Below are positions 33,976 to 47,122 of a stretch of 64,000 nt of DNA, piece by piece. Under the pieces are notes generated by a model, which had not been told where the DNA came from, did no database searches, and saw nothing but the letters and a program-made list of their open reading frames with translations. How positions within the stretch are numbered: position 1 is the first letter of the stretch; each line of letters begins with the position of its first letter. A program made the translations under genes and the position numbers. This DNA comes from Rotaria socialis. Taxonomy: Eukaryota > Rotifera > Eurotatoria > Philodinida > Philodinidae. The DNA is taken from assembly GCA_905331475.1 (NCBI GenBank), contig CAJNYU010004415.1:124001-188000 (forward strand). Reading direction: 5' to 3'.

Positions 33976-36900
33976 CTTTTATTTATTTCAATCTATGATT
34001 TTTATTGTGTGCACGTGTATATATATATATATATATATATATGTATGATTAGTTAGTTAATTAATTAATTAGATGCAACAGATATCGAATATATTAATAT
34101 CAGTGTCAACACAAACTAGAAAAACAAAAAAAGCATATTTAAATGGTAAAAGTAGAAAACATATTAATGCTATTAGTATTTTTGGGTATGCTACCAACGC
34201 AACGCGAACAGAAACGACAGAAAGTAAAAAACACTCCTCATGTACATTTGCAGTACATATATTTACATGTATTGACCTATACTTCAAATTATGTAAAAAA
34301 TCAGCGACAATGAAACTCGTAGGCACATCAGGAAAATGAACCGATGATTCATCGATACGACGTCATCGTGTACAACATAGTATTCTACGTAAATGCATGA
34401 ATGAAATGTTGTCATCATATTACATACTCAATTTCCATCATCTTAGTTCTCCTGTTGACATTTTGTTAATAATGGTGATGAGTATTGACACACCTCCGTA
34501 TAAGTCTAATACTTGTTGTTATTGTTGTTATTATTCGTCATTTTTTTATACATATTGAAATTTTTATGGTCAAATAATATTAGAAGCAAAGCATACACAC
34601 GCAAATATTGTTATGCTTGATAAGGAAAAAATATCTGTTACAATTCTAGTTCATTTACCTTTCACGAGTTTTTTATTGAATAAATACGATAAGAAAATTG
34701 AGTTATAAAGAACTTTTCGAAACTTGTTTACACGACGAGTTTACGGCGATGAAAACTAATGTGCCAACCTAATGGCAACAAACTGAAAAATAATAAGAGT
34801 GATGATGACAGTGCTGCTACTGCTCTAGAGAGGACGAAGAAAAGAGAAGGAAAAAGAAGAAAAAAAGAGGAACGAGAGAATGTACAATGACTTCAGATTC
34901 TTTGCAAAGATCTGTGAGGAGGAGGAAGAGGAACAGAGAAAAACTACGCCACACAAAAAATGGCCACACCTTCAAAAATAATTGACCAATCAGCACATGC
35001 CAATTCACATATTAGTTTTGACCCTCCTCTACGCTTGTGATCGATCGATATCGTTAATGGTTATTTTTTCACAACAAGAAAAAAAAACCTAACTCACAAC
35101 TACATATCTACACGTAATAAACATTATTGTTAAAAAGAAATCTAAATTGAATTGCTACTAAAACTAGTATATAAACAATCATATCTATTAGAATTTTGTC
35201 GTTCTTTACACGATTACCTAATAGATTCAACCATAGATACACGATGCACACGATTACACTATTTCAATGTATAGGTCACTTTCACACGTAATATATTCAC
35301 ATAAACGATGGAGAAATTTTCTGGCCTATAAAAAACCATTTATATAATGTCGATTCATTAAACTATACTAAATATAGATTTTTCTCTACAGACGCGAATA
35401 CCTTGTATATAAAATCTTTTCCCGGATGCCAGTTATATATTAAAGCAAAATGCCAGCAAAATAAGCTAATTGACATCGACGTCTTTTTTAAGATTAAAGT
35501 TTTTTTTACATCTGTTGTGAAATAATATTGTTGCTTTCAACAGTTTCTGACAACAAACAAAGCCTAAGTAGAATAATAATGAAAGCAAGGATGAAGAAAA
35601 AAAGCATTTGTGTGCATTCTTCGACAGTTCCATACTAGTGGAAGCTGGAAAAAAGGATTCTCTTTCGAGTTCGCCATGCAATGTTGATCAAAAATATGTT
35701 TTATGTATATCGAAAGAGAGAGAGAGAGAAAGAGATAGTTCTAAATCGCGTCATTGTTAAGACATTTCCATAGAATGGTAAAACAACATGATCAGCGAAC
35801 TATATCGTGAGAGATTTTTCTGCTCTTATTCTCCGCTTCACATAAGTATTGATTCAAAAAGTATCCGAAACAATGAAGTAAAAAAAAAGAGCAAATTTTG
35901 TTTGGTTTTTCACACGACACATCACAAATACTTTCAAAACCAAATGCAATGAGGAAAATACACTATTCGCATTGAAAAATGTCTATTGGTTTAAAACAGT
36001 GATTAATGCGTTCTTGTCGTCATCGTTTAATAATAATCCTGGAAATATAAGTTGGACACGAAAAATAAGTTTTACTTAAATATCTATTTCTAGTTATGGC
36101 TTCGAATGAAAACAATCTGAATCTTTTGAACATGTGTTACAGCTGTAACTCACGTATGCGATCATTGATTTTTGTGCTCTTGATTCGATGACTCAATTAT
36201 CAAGCTTTGACTACGTTGACTAGCCTTCGGAAAACTTCATCGAAGAAAAAGAATAAGAAGAAAACTATGCTAGAGATGATTAATTGCTAGAATAAAAGAA
36301 ATCTCAAATCAATAAATTTCAATCAAATCCAATCAAAATACTTTTGTCAATTAGCGTTCTTGCTTTATATTTCAATCTTTTTCTTATGTTTTAGAAAACA
36401 AATTTAATAGATATTATAACTAATTTAATAATTTGTTAACGTCAACAGATGACACTATTGTACAACAACTTGGCAGTTGAGTGATTATTATTACTTGGCC
36501 ATTTGTTTCTTCTTCCGTGTCATGCATAGTTTGTTGCCTGGCCGTTCTGGCGCATTCTCCTTTCTGTTCTTTCATTTGTCTTCACATCACAATATTGTAC
36601 TGTGCTTCGTCGTTATTCTATTGCCGATCAGATTAGCATCTCTCTTATCGTTGCTGATTTTCAACTTTGACCTTTTCTCATTCTACTAGCCATCTTATTT
36701 CTCATTATTCACATTATAAGATGTGAAGAAAAAAAGAGAACAACGCAATAATCATCATCACAATCTAATTCAAGTTAAAATCTTGAATTGCACTATCAGT
36801 TCATTCGAAGTAGACATTTTATGCTCCTGTTGTTAAAAAAAACATACTTTTTCATAAGCCATATGTGTGATTCTATATTTTAATTTAACCAAAGTCAAAT

Positions 36901-37249
36901 ACCAGCAGAAAGTGTCGCATAGTTTCTTTTGAAAATCAAACATTTTCTTCATGTATGATTAATCTATGTAGTTGTTATTTTTTAATTTAAAGTCATACTC
37001 AAATGCAATAGATATTTATCAGAAGCCTTAAACGGATTATTTTAGATATTCATAACGAATTTATAGGAGTATAACCTGTTTATTCGTATGCGATTTATTG
37101 ACTTCTTTTTCTTTTTTTTTATGAATGGTTTCTTTAACAAAACTGCAAAGGGATAAAATAAATATGGGTGAAAATATAGTTGCGACTCAACGCGATTAAT
37201 TATTGGCAAAGTTTTTCTGGTCATTCGAATCTAAAAAGATTGATAAGAT
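33976..37249. other. Intergenic region between ACSL and kanadaptin
   Basis: About 3.3 kb of AT-rich DNA with purine-rich patches (34830-34945) and a short GA run near 35716. No supported gene. It should contain the ACSL promoter, which is not recognisable. Confidence 0.5.
34019..34042. repeat. (TA)n microsatellite
   Basis: Pure TA run just upstream of the ACSL start codon, within 70 nt. Confidence 0.9.
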
Positions 37250-37642
37250 CAGAGTTGCCACCTCTTCCGCTTTTTGCGGAAAGTTTCCGCTATTTTCCCG
37301 CTGTTCCGCTTTTTCGTATAAAACGTGTTGCATATCAAACCTACGTACAGAATAATATTTAATATTATTCCCATGTCGCGAAAATCGTGCCGATTTTCAT
37401 GATATGGATTGAATCAATTCTTATTGTTTACAAATACCATGAGCCATCATTCTTTTATGTTTTGAAACATTGATGAAATAAAAAGAAATCCAGTAAATAT
37501 GAAAAAAAAATGCCTAATATTCTCAGAAGCACTACAAATCTGCAACAATATAAGTTTCCGGTTTTTCTGTTTTCCTGTCCGCTATTTTCCGCTTTTTAAG
37601 ATCAGTTTTCCGCTTTTTGGACTTTATCAGGTGGCAACCCTG
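37250..37642. mobile_element. hAT-like MITE with perfect 8-bp target duplication
   Basis: The left end begins CAGAGTTGCCACCT and the right end, on the other strand, CAGGGTTGCCACCT, typical of hAT superfamily ends (CAGRGTTGCCA). Both ends are flanked by gataagat (37242-37249 and 37643-37650), a perfect 8-bp duplication as expected for hAT. Subterminal ccgctttt/ccgctatttt motifs are repeated near both ends. At 393 bp there is no room for transposase, so it is non-autonomous. The intact duplication and near-identical ends suggest a fairly recent insertion. Confidence 0.85.
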
Positions 37643-38078
37643 GATAAGATTCATTAGATTTTTCTATTGAAATAAATTGTGAAAATTCAATAAAAAAAGA
37701 TAATCGTATCTAAAGATCTCTATCAAAAAGAAATATACTTGTCCTGAAGATGGATAACAACTGCAGATAGATATAAATAATGAAGATGTATTGTACTTAA
37801 CAGTTGTGTCAACTAGCGCCAACTACGTTTTTAATATTCAATAAAATGTAGACAATATTCTTTCCTATTAAAACACGAAACACAAAATGCATACCTTATC
37901 AGTTTATTAATGATCGTTCATCAATTTGGATTCTACATGAATTGAGTATAATGGTACTATTTTGTAATTGATTCAAGATTGACCAATAGAAAAACAAATT
38001 GCAAAAATTTTGAAATATCGACAATGCAAAGAAAACTTCTCCATCAGTCATATTAATCAATTATCATCTTAATTTAAT

Positions 38079-40361
38079 ATGGCTGACACGTTTAAAGTCC
38101 CACCTTTACCGTCAGAAGAACCAAAAGAAGATGATACAGTCACTTCATCAACTGTTGAACAAGAAGAAACTTCACATGCACCATTCGTCAAACCAGAATT
38201 ACCACCAACCAATTTTTCAGCACCAGTTCGTCATAAAAATTTACATTATACTGTACCTGAATCATCTACAGTTCCACCAATAGAATATACACTTGAAGTA
38301 TTACGAAATGGTTCTATTATTGATTATATTGCACTTTCTAATCGTCCATATACAGCTTTCGGTCGTTCACCGGATAGTGATGTTGTACTTGAACATCCGA
38401 CTATTTCACGTTATCATGCTATTGTACAATATAAATCTGAATTTGAACATGGTCAACCAGCTGGTCTCTATGTATACGATTGTGGTAGTACACATGGTAC
38501 ATTTGTTAATAAAAAACGTCTTGAACCAAAAACTTATGTACGCATTAAAATTGGTTTTATTATTAAATTTGGACAATCAACAAGACTTTACCTTGTCCAA
38601 GGTGATACATCAGCTGAAGCCGAAAGTATTGATACGTCTGCTGGTGATGATTTAACACATGAAAAAATGAAACAATTTCATGCTAAACGAGCTAAAGTGC
38701 TTGCTGCTGTTCGTGCCAAACGAGAAAGTGCTGCTAATGAAGCCAATACTGATGATAACATTGAAATGGATTGGGGTATGGGATCAGAAACCGATGAATC
38801 AGCTGCTGCTGCTGCTGCTGCTGCTTCTACAACTACTGCACCTGTAGTTTCTAAAGAATCAATTCAAGAAATTGAAGCTTTTCAACGTGAAGAAGAAAAT
38901 AAAAAACGTGCTGCTATTGATGATCTTAAAAATCGACTTGAATATCAACAAGCACAAAATGACAAAAATATACTCAAAGAAATTATGTCACGCGTAAGTT
39001 GTTTTTAAAAAAATCTAAACGTGATACAGTGAATTTTGATTGTCTCAGAACTCACAGTCTTGGTTTAATAAGACTGGAATTCAGAATGTTGTATTTTCTT
39101 TTTCAACAAAGTTTTGAGTTTTTGCTTTAGAACAATTTTTCTATATTTACTCTCTTTACAGGTCGGTGATCCTTCAAAAGACGACGATGATGAAGATGGT
39201 AACAAGAAAAAAGAGCCATTTTATCTTAAAGAACCCAAGCGTACATTAACAGCATTTTTCGAGCGTGAAGGTGCTGAACTTACCTATGATGTTGAAGATC
39301 GTCAATTCGGCTCCTTTCGATGTACAATTAAATTGCCTATTGTTGATGAATATGGCCGTGCTGTTCAAGCTGAATGCGAACAAAAACATTGTAAACGTAA
39401 AGAAATTATTCAAGAATGTATTATTGAAGCATGCCGTATACTTGATGATCACGGTGTTTTACGTGAAGGCACAGCAGCATCCTCTCTAAATACGCCACGT
39501 GTACAGCAAATTAAACGAAAATTACTTGAAGAAAATGATTTTTATGAAGAAGATGAAGATACATTTTATGATCGTACAGGTGAATTAGAAAAAAAACGTC
39601 TTAAACGTATGGAATGGTCAGGCCTTCTAAGTAATGAACCACAAGTTGAATCATTTGAATCACTTTGCTTAAAATTAACAAATCTTTATCAAGAACAAGT
39701 CGATCTTGAGCATAAATTAGAAATAGCCAAACAAATGGAAGACAATGCAGCAAAAAATGCAGCGAATAGTGAAAAAGATATTGATGAAATTGATTTATAT
39801 ATACGTCAATTAAAACAAGGTGAAAAATTAAATCTCAAAGTTAAATGGCAATGGAGAAAACGCTTGTTAGAAATTGAAAATGAAGAACGACAATTTGCTA
39901 AATTACTTAGAGTATGTAAACCTAGAGAATTTAATATTCAATCATGGCGACAAAAATTACGTGAAGAAGCCAAACAAAATTTAATTGCCAAACCATTACC
40001 TATACCATCATCGCAATTACCTCATCTTCCGAAACCAGTAATCGAAACTAAACCTACAATTCAAAAAGAACAAATGCCACCACCGCCACCGGTGCACTCA
40101 CAATCACAATCAGCAGCATCATCATCAGAAGACGTTGAAACTGTTCAACCTGTTGCAGAAGAAAAAAATATTACCGTTGATCCTATTCCAGTAAAAAAAC
40201 CCAAAAAACAACGAAAACCTGTTCATTCGACTAGTAATTCTAAAGATCAATATGATGATGCTGATCATTATTCTGAAGAAAAATTTGCTGAATGGATGCC
40301 ACCTGAAAATGAACAAACAGGTGATGGAAGAACAGCTCTAAATGAAAAATATGGCTATTAA
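38079..40361 (+). CDS. SLC4A1AP: Kanadaptin (FHA-domain protein)
   Basis: Nuclear FHA-domain protein first found as a partner of kidney anion exchanger 1; relatives have been linked to RNA processing. Exons 38079-38993 and 39162-40361 join at phase 0 (CGC|gtaagt ... acag|GTC) into 704 residues. The FHA domain covers about residues 67-175, with IEYTLEVLRNG, FGRSPDSDVVLEHPTISRYHAI, GSTHGTFVN and STRLYLVQG. A polyalanine tract follows near 245. The C-terminal half is charged and helical, with a conserved FFEREGAELTYDVED block near 330 that resembles the double-stranded-RNA-binding-like region of kanadaptins. A Pro-rich stretch (MPPPPPV) lies near 640. A poly(A) signal AATAAA overlaps the stop codon at 40361-40366, and another AT-rich candidate follows. 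Confidence 0.92.
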
Positions 40362-41527
40362 ATAAAAGTTATTATTTTGTTTTGTTTCGATTTTGTAAAT
40401 AAATATATGATGATTCTGTATGAAAACGAAATCGTATGCTATGAAGATTGTCTGTGTATAGGCGAAAAGTTTTTACGAGTAGACAATTTCTCAGATAGAG
40501 CAGTTCGTAGTTGTCGAAGTATTACTTTTTGACCATGACAATTATCGATTGAATGTTTTTTTCTTCTTTTAACGACAACATTATTTTTATTTGCTCGATT
40601 TACAAATACATGAAATCTCTTGACTGTATTGATTCAGTGCAAAATAATGGCAAGTTAATTTTTCATGTAAGTAGTTACAATAAAATTCAAGAACAAACAA
40701 TAATTCTGTTTTTCTTTTGAGATTACAGAGAGAAACTCACTGAAGGCAATCTGATAATGTAACAGTCATTTGGCATCCCGGAGTAGATGACAAGAGGTTT
40801 ATTGACAAGGATTATAAAATGGAAGATACGCAAGGTTACTATGCCCTATTCTAGAATTTCATGCATTCGCTAGAATATTTTTATTAGTCACAATGTAAAA
40901 AGAGAACATACACCTTACAGATGCTTATCGTACATAAAGTACGATGACGGTTTAAATCTTCGACAAAATAATAAGGAAAATTTATAAAAATGACATTCGA
41001 AGATGAACGTCTGTTCATTTTGTATATAAAAAACGAACAAAAACAAGGTAATCGTAAAATGTTAGTTTCGCGAATTTTAACTTCTGCTTTTGACACTCGC
41101 TTTGATTATTTTGTTTTTTCAATGATAGATCTTAGCAGTAAACGAAAACTATTCTTCTATAAGTGTTGCTAAGAACAAGACAAAAATTGAGTTGCAAAAT
41201 CACTGGTTGCTTTTGAAAAATGTATTTAACCAAAGGTCATCGCGAACCATCGCACTAAACAATCAGCGCCTACCAAACGAAAACGATACCTTTATCGTTG
41301 ACTAGCGTATTTTCTTTTTTCTCGACCGCAAAGTCTTGTTTTTCAGTGAAAGGGCATAAATTACGTTCAATTTCGATTAGATAACGTTACGTTACAGAAA
41401 TATTGTTCTTGCTTTCTGTTGCATAAATATTTTTTTATTTTCACATATTGCCCATTGCACTAATTGTAGTGCATATCTACAAAAAAAAACTAAATGAATA
41501 TTTCAAAAAAACACAACAAATACGAAG
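40362..41527. other. Intergenic region, nothing recognised
   Basis: Convergent 3' ends of kanadaptin and the minus-strand orphan are separated by about 1.2 kb with no supported gene. Confidence 0.5.
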
Positions 41528-42406
41528 CTATTCGTCGCTGTAGTCGAAGTCTTTATCTACAACGTATTTCAAAAGCCAATCGGCACATTTTATGGTTGAC
41601 TTTTGAATATATTCTTCAAATTCTGCATCGATAGCAACAATATTTTCCTCTTCGTCTTCACTTTCATATAAATGAACGGCATTTTCATTCTTTTTTGTCT
41701 TTGACTGTTTTAAATCATCTTTATGTATCGCTTGTAGTGGTTGATTATTTGGTGTTGTATATGAAGATTTGACTTTGGAAACTTTTCGACAATATGCTTT
41801 CGGAATCGAAGATTTCGTTTTCGATAAAGATTTATGTCGTGATGCAAGAAATGAAGTGTCATTTTGTTGTTCAGTCAATGTATGACTTGTTCGTGTTTGT
41901 GTACGATGCGAACGTTGATGAATATCAGGCATATTATGAGTCGATGTTTTGTTATTCTGTAAAACGGGAACTGGCGTTGGCATGGTCGGAGTATTTATTT
42001 GAGACTGTTTAGTGAATCCATTTGGCGAATTATAGCTTGGCCAAATTAGCGATTGCTGATTTGCAGTCGATATGGAAGATAAAACAGATGGACGTGACTC
42101 GTGACGAGCGGATACATGACCGAGACGTACATCTTTACTTCTTTCAAGTAATTTTTGCGCAGAAAGATTTGAGAAATTTGTTGAGGAATGTGTTGTAGCA
42201 CCGGCATTACTAAGATTTATTGGTCTAATATCAGTAAAGTCATAATAGGATTGAAGAGTAATACGAGATCTTCGTGCTTGAATTGCTCGTATTTTGTTGT
42301 TAACAGCAATTGGAGAACCATTTGCATATATCGATGGATGAGTACCATTTAACATATGACGATGATGGTTTATAGGAAAAGCAATGGCTTCCGATGAGAC
42401 GTTCAT
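41528..42406 (-). CDS. Orphan protein with acidic C-terminal motif
   Basis: A frame of 292 residues from ATG 42406, which follows an acceptor-like tttag seven nt upstream, so a leader exon or trans-spliced leader is possible. The sequence is Ser/Thr/Gln/Asn-rich and probably disordered for the first 240 residues. The last 50 residues look ordered: a serine-acidic stretch YESEDEEEN, then IVAIDAEFEEYIQKSTIKCADWLLKYVVD. That tail reads as an amphipathic helix with Trp and could be a binding module. No family is recognised. The long open frame in AT-rich DNA and sensible codon content argue for a real gene. Confidence 0.55.
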   Translation of the reverse strand: MNVSSEAIAFPINHHRHMLNGTHPSIYANGSPIAVNNKIRAIQARRSRITLQSYYDFTDIRPINLSNAGATTHSSTNFSNLSAQKLLERSKDVRLGHVSARHESRPSVLSSISTANQQSLIWPSYNSPNGFTKQSQINTPTMPTPVPVLQNNKTSTHNMPDIHQRSHRTQTRTSHTLTEQQNDTSFLASRHKSLSKTKSSIPKAYCRKVSKVKSSYTTPNNQPLQAIHKDDLKQSKTKKNENAVHLYESEDEEENIVAIDAEFEEYIQKSTIKCADWLLKYVVDKDFDYSDE

Positions 42407-42433
42407 TGGGAATCTAAACAAGAGATCAATCAC

Positions 42434-45400
42434 ATTTTTTTATTTTTATGATTAGCATTTCGTGTTTGCAAAAAGACGCAACGAGGAGCAAAAAAATTTG
42501 ATTCTAATGAACCGTTTTATTCTTGTATTTATAGTAGCTGCAAAGAAGAACAACCGTATGAAGTAGCTGATGCTATTTTAACCGGTGAATCAAACATTTA
42601 ATTATACAGTAAACTAACAGCTTTTAACCTCTTGAAAACTTACATCAACAAGCCACTTGATGATGTCGACGATGTAGTAGCGGACATCACTGATGTCAAA
42701 CTATTTTTAGTGGAGTACTTTAAATCAAACGTTCAATGATCTTGAAAAACTATACTGGTTATATTCGACTAATTCTTCTCGTATAAGTTTTAGAGGCGAA
42801 GAAGAGCTATATATTCTCTTAAGCCTTTATCGAGGCTCATTACGCTAGAATTTCGTGGAGAAAATATTTTTCTTCCATCTCAAGAATGTTTGTTCCACTC
42901 GGCAGACTTGTAATATCGAACGTCACTTATCTGATATAGTGCTTTTTCCAGTCGAAAAAAGATACTTACAACATTTAATAATTTACAATAAAATAAACTA
43001 TAAAAGTATGCAGATGAGCCAGTTGAAATTTTTTTAATAAGAAGAAGAAAAAACAAAATGTAAAATAGGTGTTGTTTTCTATTATGCACCAAGAAGTATT
43101 GAATGATTTCTTTGTCTTTTTTCTCGAATTACTTTTTTTATTACTAGTCGCGTTCGCACAAGAAAAGGCTCCTTTTTATGTAAATTGCTATACGTCTATT
43201 TATTTTTCATTTCATGTTGTCAGAAAATAAATTTGTTGTATGTCTGCGTGCCTTGAAAGTCACAATTACAAAGTTATGTATAAGAATAAATATCTATCAT
43301 TAACTAAATATCTTAGATAAATTTCAATATAGAACAACGTAAAAATCAAGGACAACAGGAAAAAAACTAATATTTCGTTTTCATGTTTGCTTCAAATGCA
43401 ATCAATGATACAACAATACTGGCATAAAAAGTTATCATAATTACTCATGCGTAGAAAATGAAAAATATAACTTCTCGCTTGCATTCGTTTTTTACAACGA
43501 GGTTAATTTTCGTACTCTACATATTGTCTTGTTTTATAAAGGAAGTTCTAAGAAATTATTTTTCATTCAGACTAGTATTAAATACATTTCCTCTTCTATA
43601 TCTTCTTGAGTACTACTGTTGTCAATGTCAATCACAAGAAACTTCGCACGCAGTAACCAGTCTTAAAGAGACGTCTTATTAATAATTGACACACTGATTT
43701 ACATACAGTGCATGCGATACTTTGTTAAGTGGCCTATTCAAGTAGTATGGAAATTTTTCCTTATAAGATGAATGAAAAATGAATTCGTTAGACTTATTGA
43801 ATCGTTAACCTTCGACGAGAGAAATACAAAAATTGTTTTATCATCGATATACTTCTTTCGGACCGAGAGAATATTTGAACAAAAAGAAAAAATGTAAACA
43901 GATGACTACATAAAATAACCTTGCTATTTAGTGGTATCTTGCTCTCTTTCTCGCTCGTATTTCTATCATTCGCTTTCATTTTTTTTTCTTACTCGACTTC
44001 TATTACTACTTAATTGTTTGTTATTCTTATTCGTTTTGTAAAAGAAATAAAAAGACAATTAATACACTTTGATGTCTATTTGCCTTTGTCAATCTTAATC
44101 AAAAGATTAAAACCAAGTAAGAGACTAATCAATACCTGCGCGTGTTTTTGTAGCTATGGTACAAATTCTTTATATTGAAAAACAGAAAATAAACTTTCTA
44201 TTCCACTTAGCAAAGACATGTCAAAACAGAGAAAAAAAAGTTCTGATGACGTCTTCAATCAAATTCTAATTCGTTTGATTCAAGTGAGAATCGGATCTTT
44301 GTTTTTTTTGCTTGTGGAAAAATAACCACTTGAAAAAAAACAACATATTGTTTGAACAATCAAAACTTGAAAACTTACTACATTTAGAACAGAATATATC
44401 AAAGAGTTTTTAGTGATCCGTTTATAAGACGAACTAAAGCAATGATTGTCAGAATCTCACATCAATAGAGCCAAAGATGAATGACAAAGACACACAGAGA
44501 GAGAGAGAGAGAGCGCTCGAACGCGTGTAAGCGCACGGGAAAGAACAGAGGAAAGAGAGATTACTGATTTGAATTGGCATCGGCAGAGTAAGCAAAATAT
44601 AACTCACTTTTTTTCTTCGTCTTTTCTCGTCATATAAGCCCACAAACAGAACAAGATCGCATCATTGTGTTTGTTATGTCCACAAATACTGTTGTCGTAG
44701 TCTACTTCGGAAACATATGAACCAATATTTGAATAATTTTTCAGGATGAAATCCTTAATTTAATTACAGAAACGATTTCGCAAGCATTGACATAGTCAGC
44801 ACATCATGTCATTTGAAAATCAGTAATACAATATCAACAAAACAAAATTATGATAAATTTTTTTCGCATATTTTTGCAGTGTCTAATAATGTACATGATA
44901 TTGCTGTTAATTGACCCGAACTGAACAAGGTTCCAACTAGAAATATTTAGACTTCATGTGAAAATGTTTGAGTTTAGTTTCAAAATAATCGTGAATATTT
45001 TGCGAAAGGCTTATCAAAGAGTTCTCGCGATTTCAATAGGCGTTAATCTAGAAATTCCTTCTCGCTATGCCAATCTAATTTAGTTTCGAGTGCTTTTGCG
45101 ACGAAAATAAAATGCATGTCTGATTATAATTCAATTTGAAAAAAAAGTCAATTAATAGATAGAAAAAAATAGAGACCATAAAAGAAAGAAAAATACATAA
45201 CGACTATGTTTTCTTTTTTTTCTTGTCAGTGTTTTGAAAATTTCTTATTCATTCTTTATGAATCATTTTAAAAGATTCAATCTGATTACGAGTCTTTGAA
45301 ATTTATTGAATCGAAAAATAAAAAATTGATTGATACGGCTACTCATTTTTTCATCGGTTTGAAATATTCAACTTAACTCTACAAACCTTAATCCTCAAGA

Positions 45401-46611
45401 AGTCACGACTAGTCAAATCGACCTCTAAACCGCTTCGTATAAATTCATCTGCATCTTTTTTTTCTTCCTATTCTCATCCTATTGTTCTGTCTTTGAATGT
45501 TACATAGAAATACATCTGCCATCTAAACTAATGTTTTACGCAATTGATCTAACATACATCTCATCACGAAAGATGTACGTCAGCCTGTCTTGTAGTTTAT
45601 TGTTTGCTACATCTGTTGCAGCGATCTAACGAGCTCAAAATTTAAAAGTTAGGCTACTTCGTTGCCGTCCTATTAAAAATACAATTCACAGTGGAATTTT
45701 TTAAAGAAAAAATACATGTTTAAAAGTTTACTGTCAAAATGAATGTAGCACAAAATTTTTTTTGCTTCTTTCTTTGCATTTTTTCAAAACATAATAAATA
45801 AGTGTAAAAGCATTTTCTTGTTGATCTGTTAATTGCTTCTCTAAATGCTCTTGTTTTCATCAACATATATATATATATATATATAGTTTAAGATTTTAAC
45901 ATGTACTTTTATGTTAATTATTTATTTTGTTTTTGCCGTTATCAAAATAAGTACTCAAACTTTACAGCTACAATGTGTTAAACCTAGCAAAGAAATAAAA
46001 ACAAAAAAATTTATTTTCATTTCAACTTCGTATAAACATATTCGAATGATAAAGTAGGCCTGGATCAAAAATATAAATAAACGATGCGGAAGTGTTTTCT
46101 TTCCTACTGAGAAAGACGTCTTCACTTTCAATCTTTCAAGCATAGTGTTAAAATAATAAATAACATACTACCACCACCACCACAAGGATTCAGCGGTATT
46201 CTATTTATTTTTTCTAGAATGATTATTCGTTTTTATTTAAATGTACCAATTCTTTAGGCTAAACAGAGAAAAATATTTTAAAGTTAACATGTTTGAAAAT
46301 TTGATTGAGTTATTACGAAACGGTGATTAGTACAAAATACTGAACATTGTTGTTTATTGGCTAATAGAGAATAAGATTCAAAATCCAATGGAATTTATTT
46401 TCATGAGAAGAAGAATTCAACTAGAACAAATGTTTTGTTCACGTGTGTATAAATACATATAACAAGCAAATTGAACACACAGACAAACAAAAAGAAAACG
46501 ACACAAATCAAACGATGTCTGTTAACATATGAGACGGACAACGAACAAAAAAAGAACAGAATTTTTATTCTGTTTAAGTTATTCATTTCGCTAGGCATAT
46601 TTGTTTGTTTT
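42434..46611. other. Long intergenic region
   Basis: About 4.2 kb with no supported gene. It holds a GA run near 44499-44513 and a TA run at 45863-45885. Small frames such as 43458-43682 are not supported by anything but length. Confidence 0.5.
45863..45885. repeat. (TA)n microsatellite
   Basis: TA dinucleotide run in the long intergenic region. Confidence 0.85.
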
Positions 46612-47122
46612 TTAAATTGGTTGAATCTTGAAATGTAAACCAATAAGTGAAAAAACGAAACATTTCAAGTCTTGTACCAAATAATAAAAACAACGTAAAC
46701 CATCGGGATCACGACTATTGTTAATATCAATTAATGAACCAATTTTGGCTGTTGTAAATGCTATGTGTTCATCGCCGAGAACTATTTCAAGTTCTTGACG
46801 ACCAGTACGATCTTGTGGTGGCCTGAAAAACAAAACAAAAATATCAGTCATGTAATTTGAGGATGTTTATGTTATACACATACCAAACAGCATCATCTTC
46901 TTTCATGAGATCCGATTCATTAACGATTCGTTTAAGTTCTTCAATAACAGCACGATTGACATAGACTTCTTTACGAATCAATGTATCTTTTTTATAATTT
47001 GAATTATTTGCATAACGTAATTTTCCATCAGGTCGAAATTCGAATTCAAGAAATTCATGGCCAAATTTACCCTTGTGACCAACATAATATCGTAGATAGA
47101 AATCATCACTTGATTCGCTCAT
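46612..47122 (-). CDS. MAGOH: Mago nashi, exon-junction-complex core subunit
   Basis: Partner of Y14 (RBM8A) in the exon junction complex, needed for mRNA surveillance and localisation. Exons 46884-47122 and 46612-46822 join within the Trp codon of AVW (TG|gtatgt ... tcag|G) to give 149 residues, against 146 in human. Identity is obvious along the whole length: [73 protein letters not shown] and the invariant C-terminus [20 protein letters not shown]. The intron sits right after the EDDA block. The whole core fold is intact, so the gene is functional by sequence. Confidence 0.98.

Noticed and set aside
38293..38655. 120-codon frame inside the kanadaptin FHA region
   Set aside because: Shadow frame of a clearly conserved coding exon.
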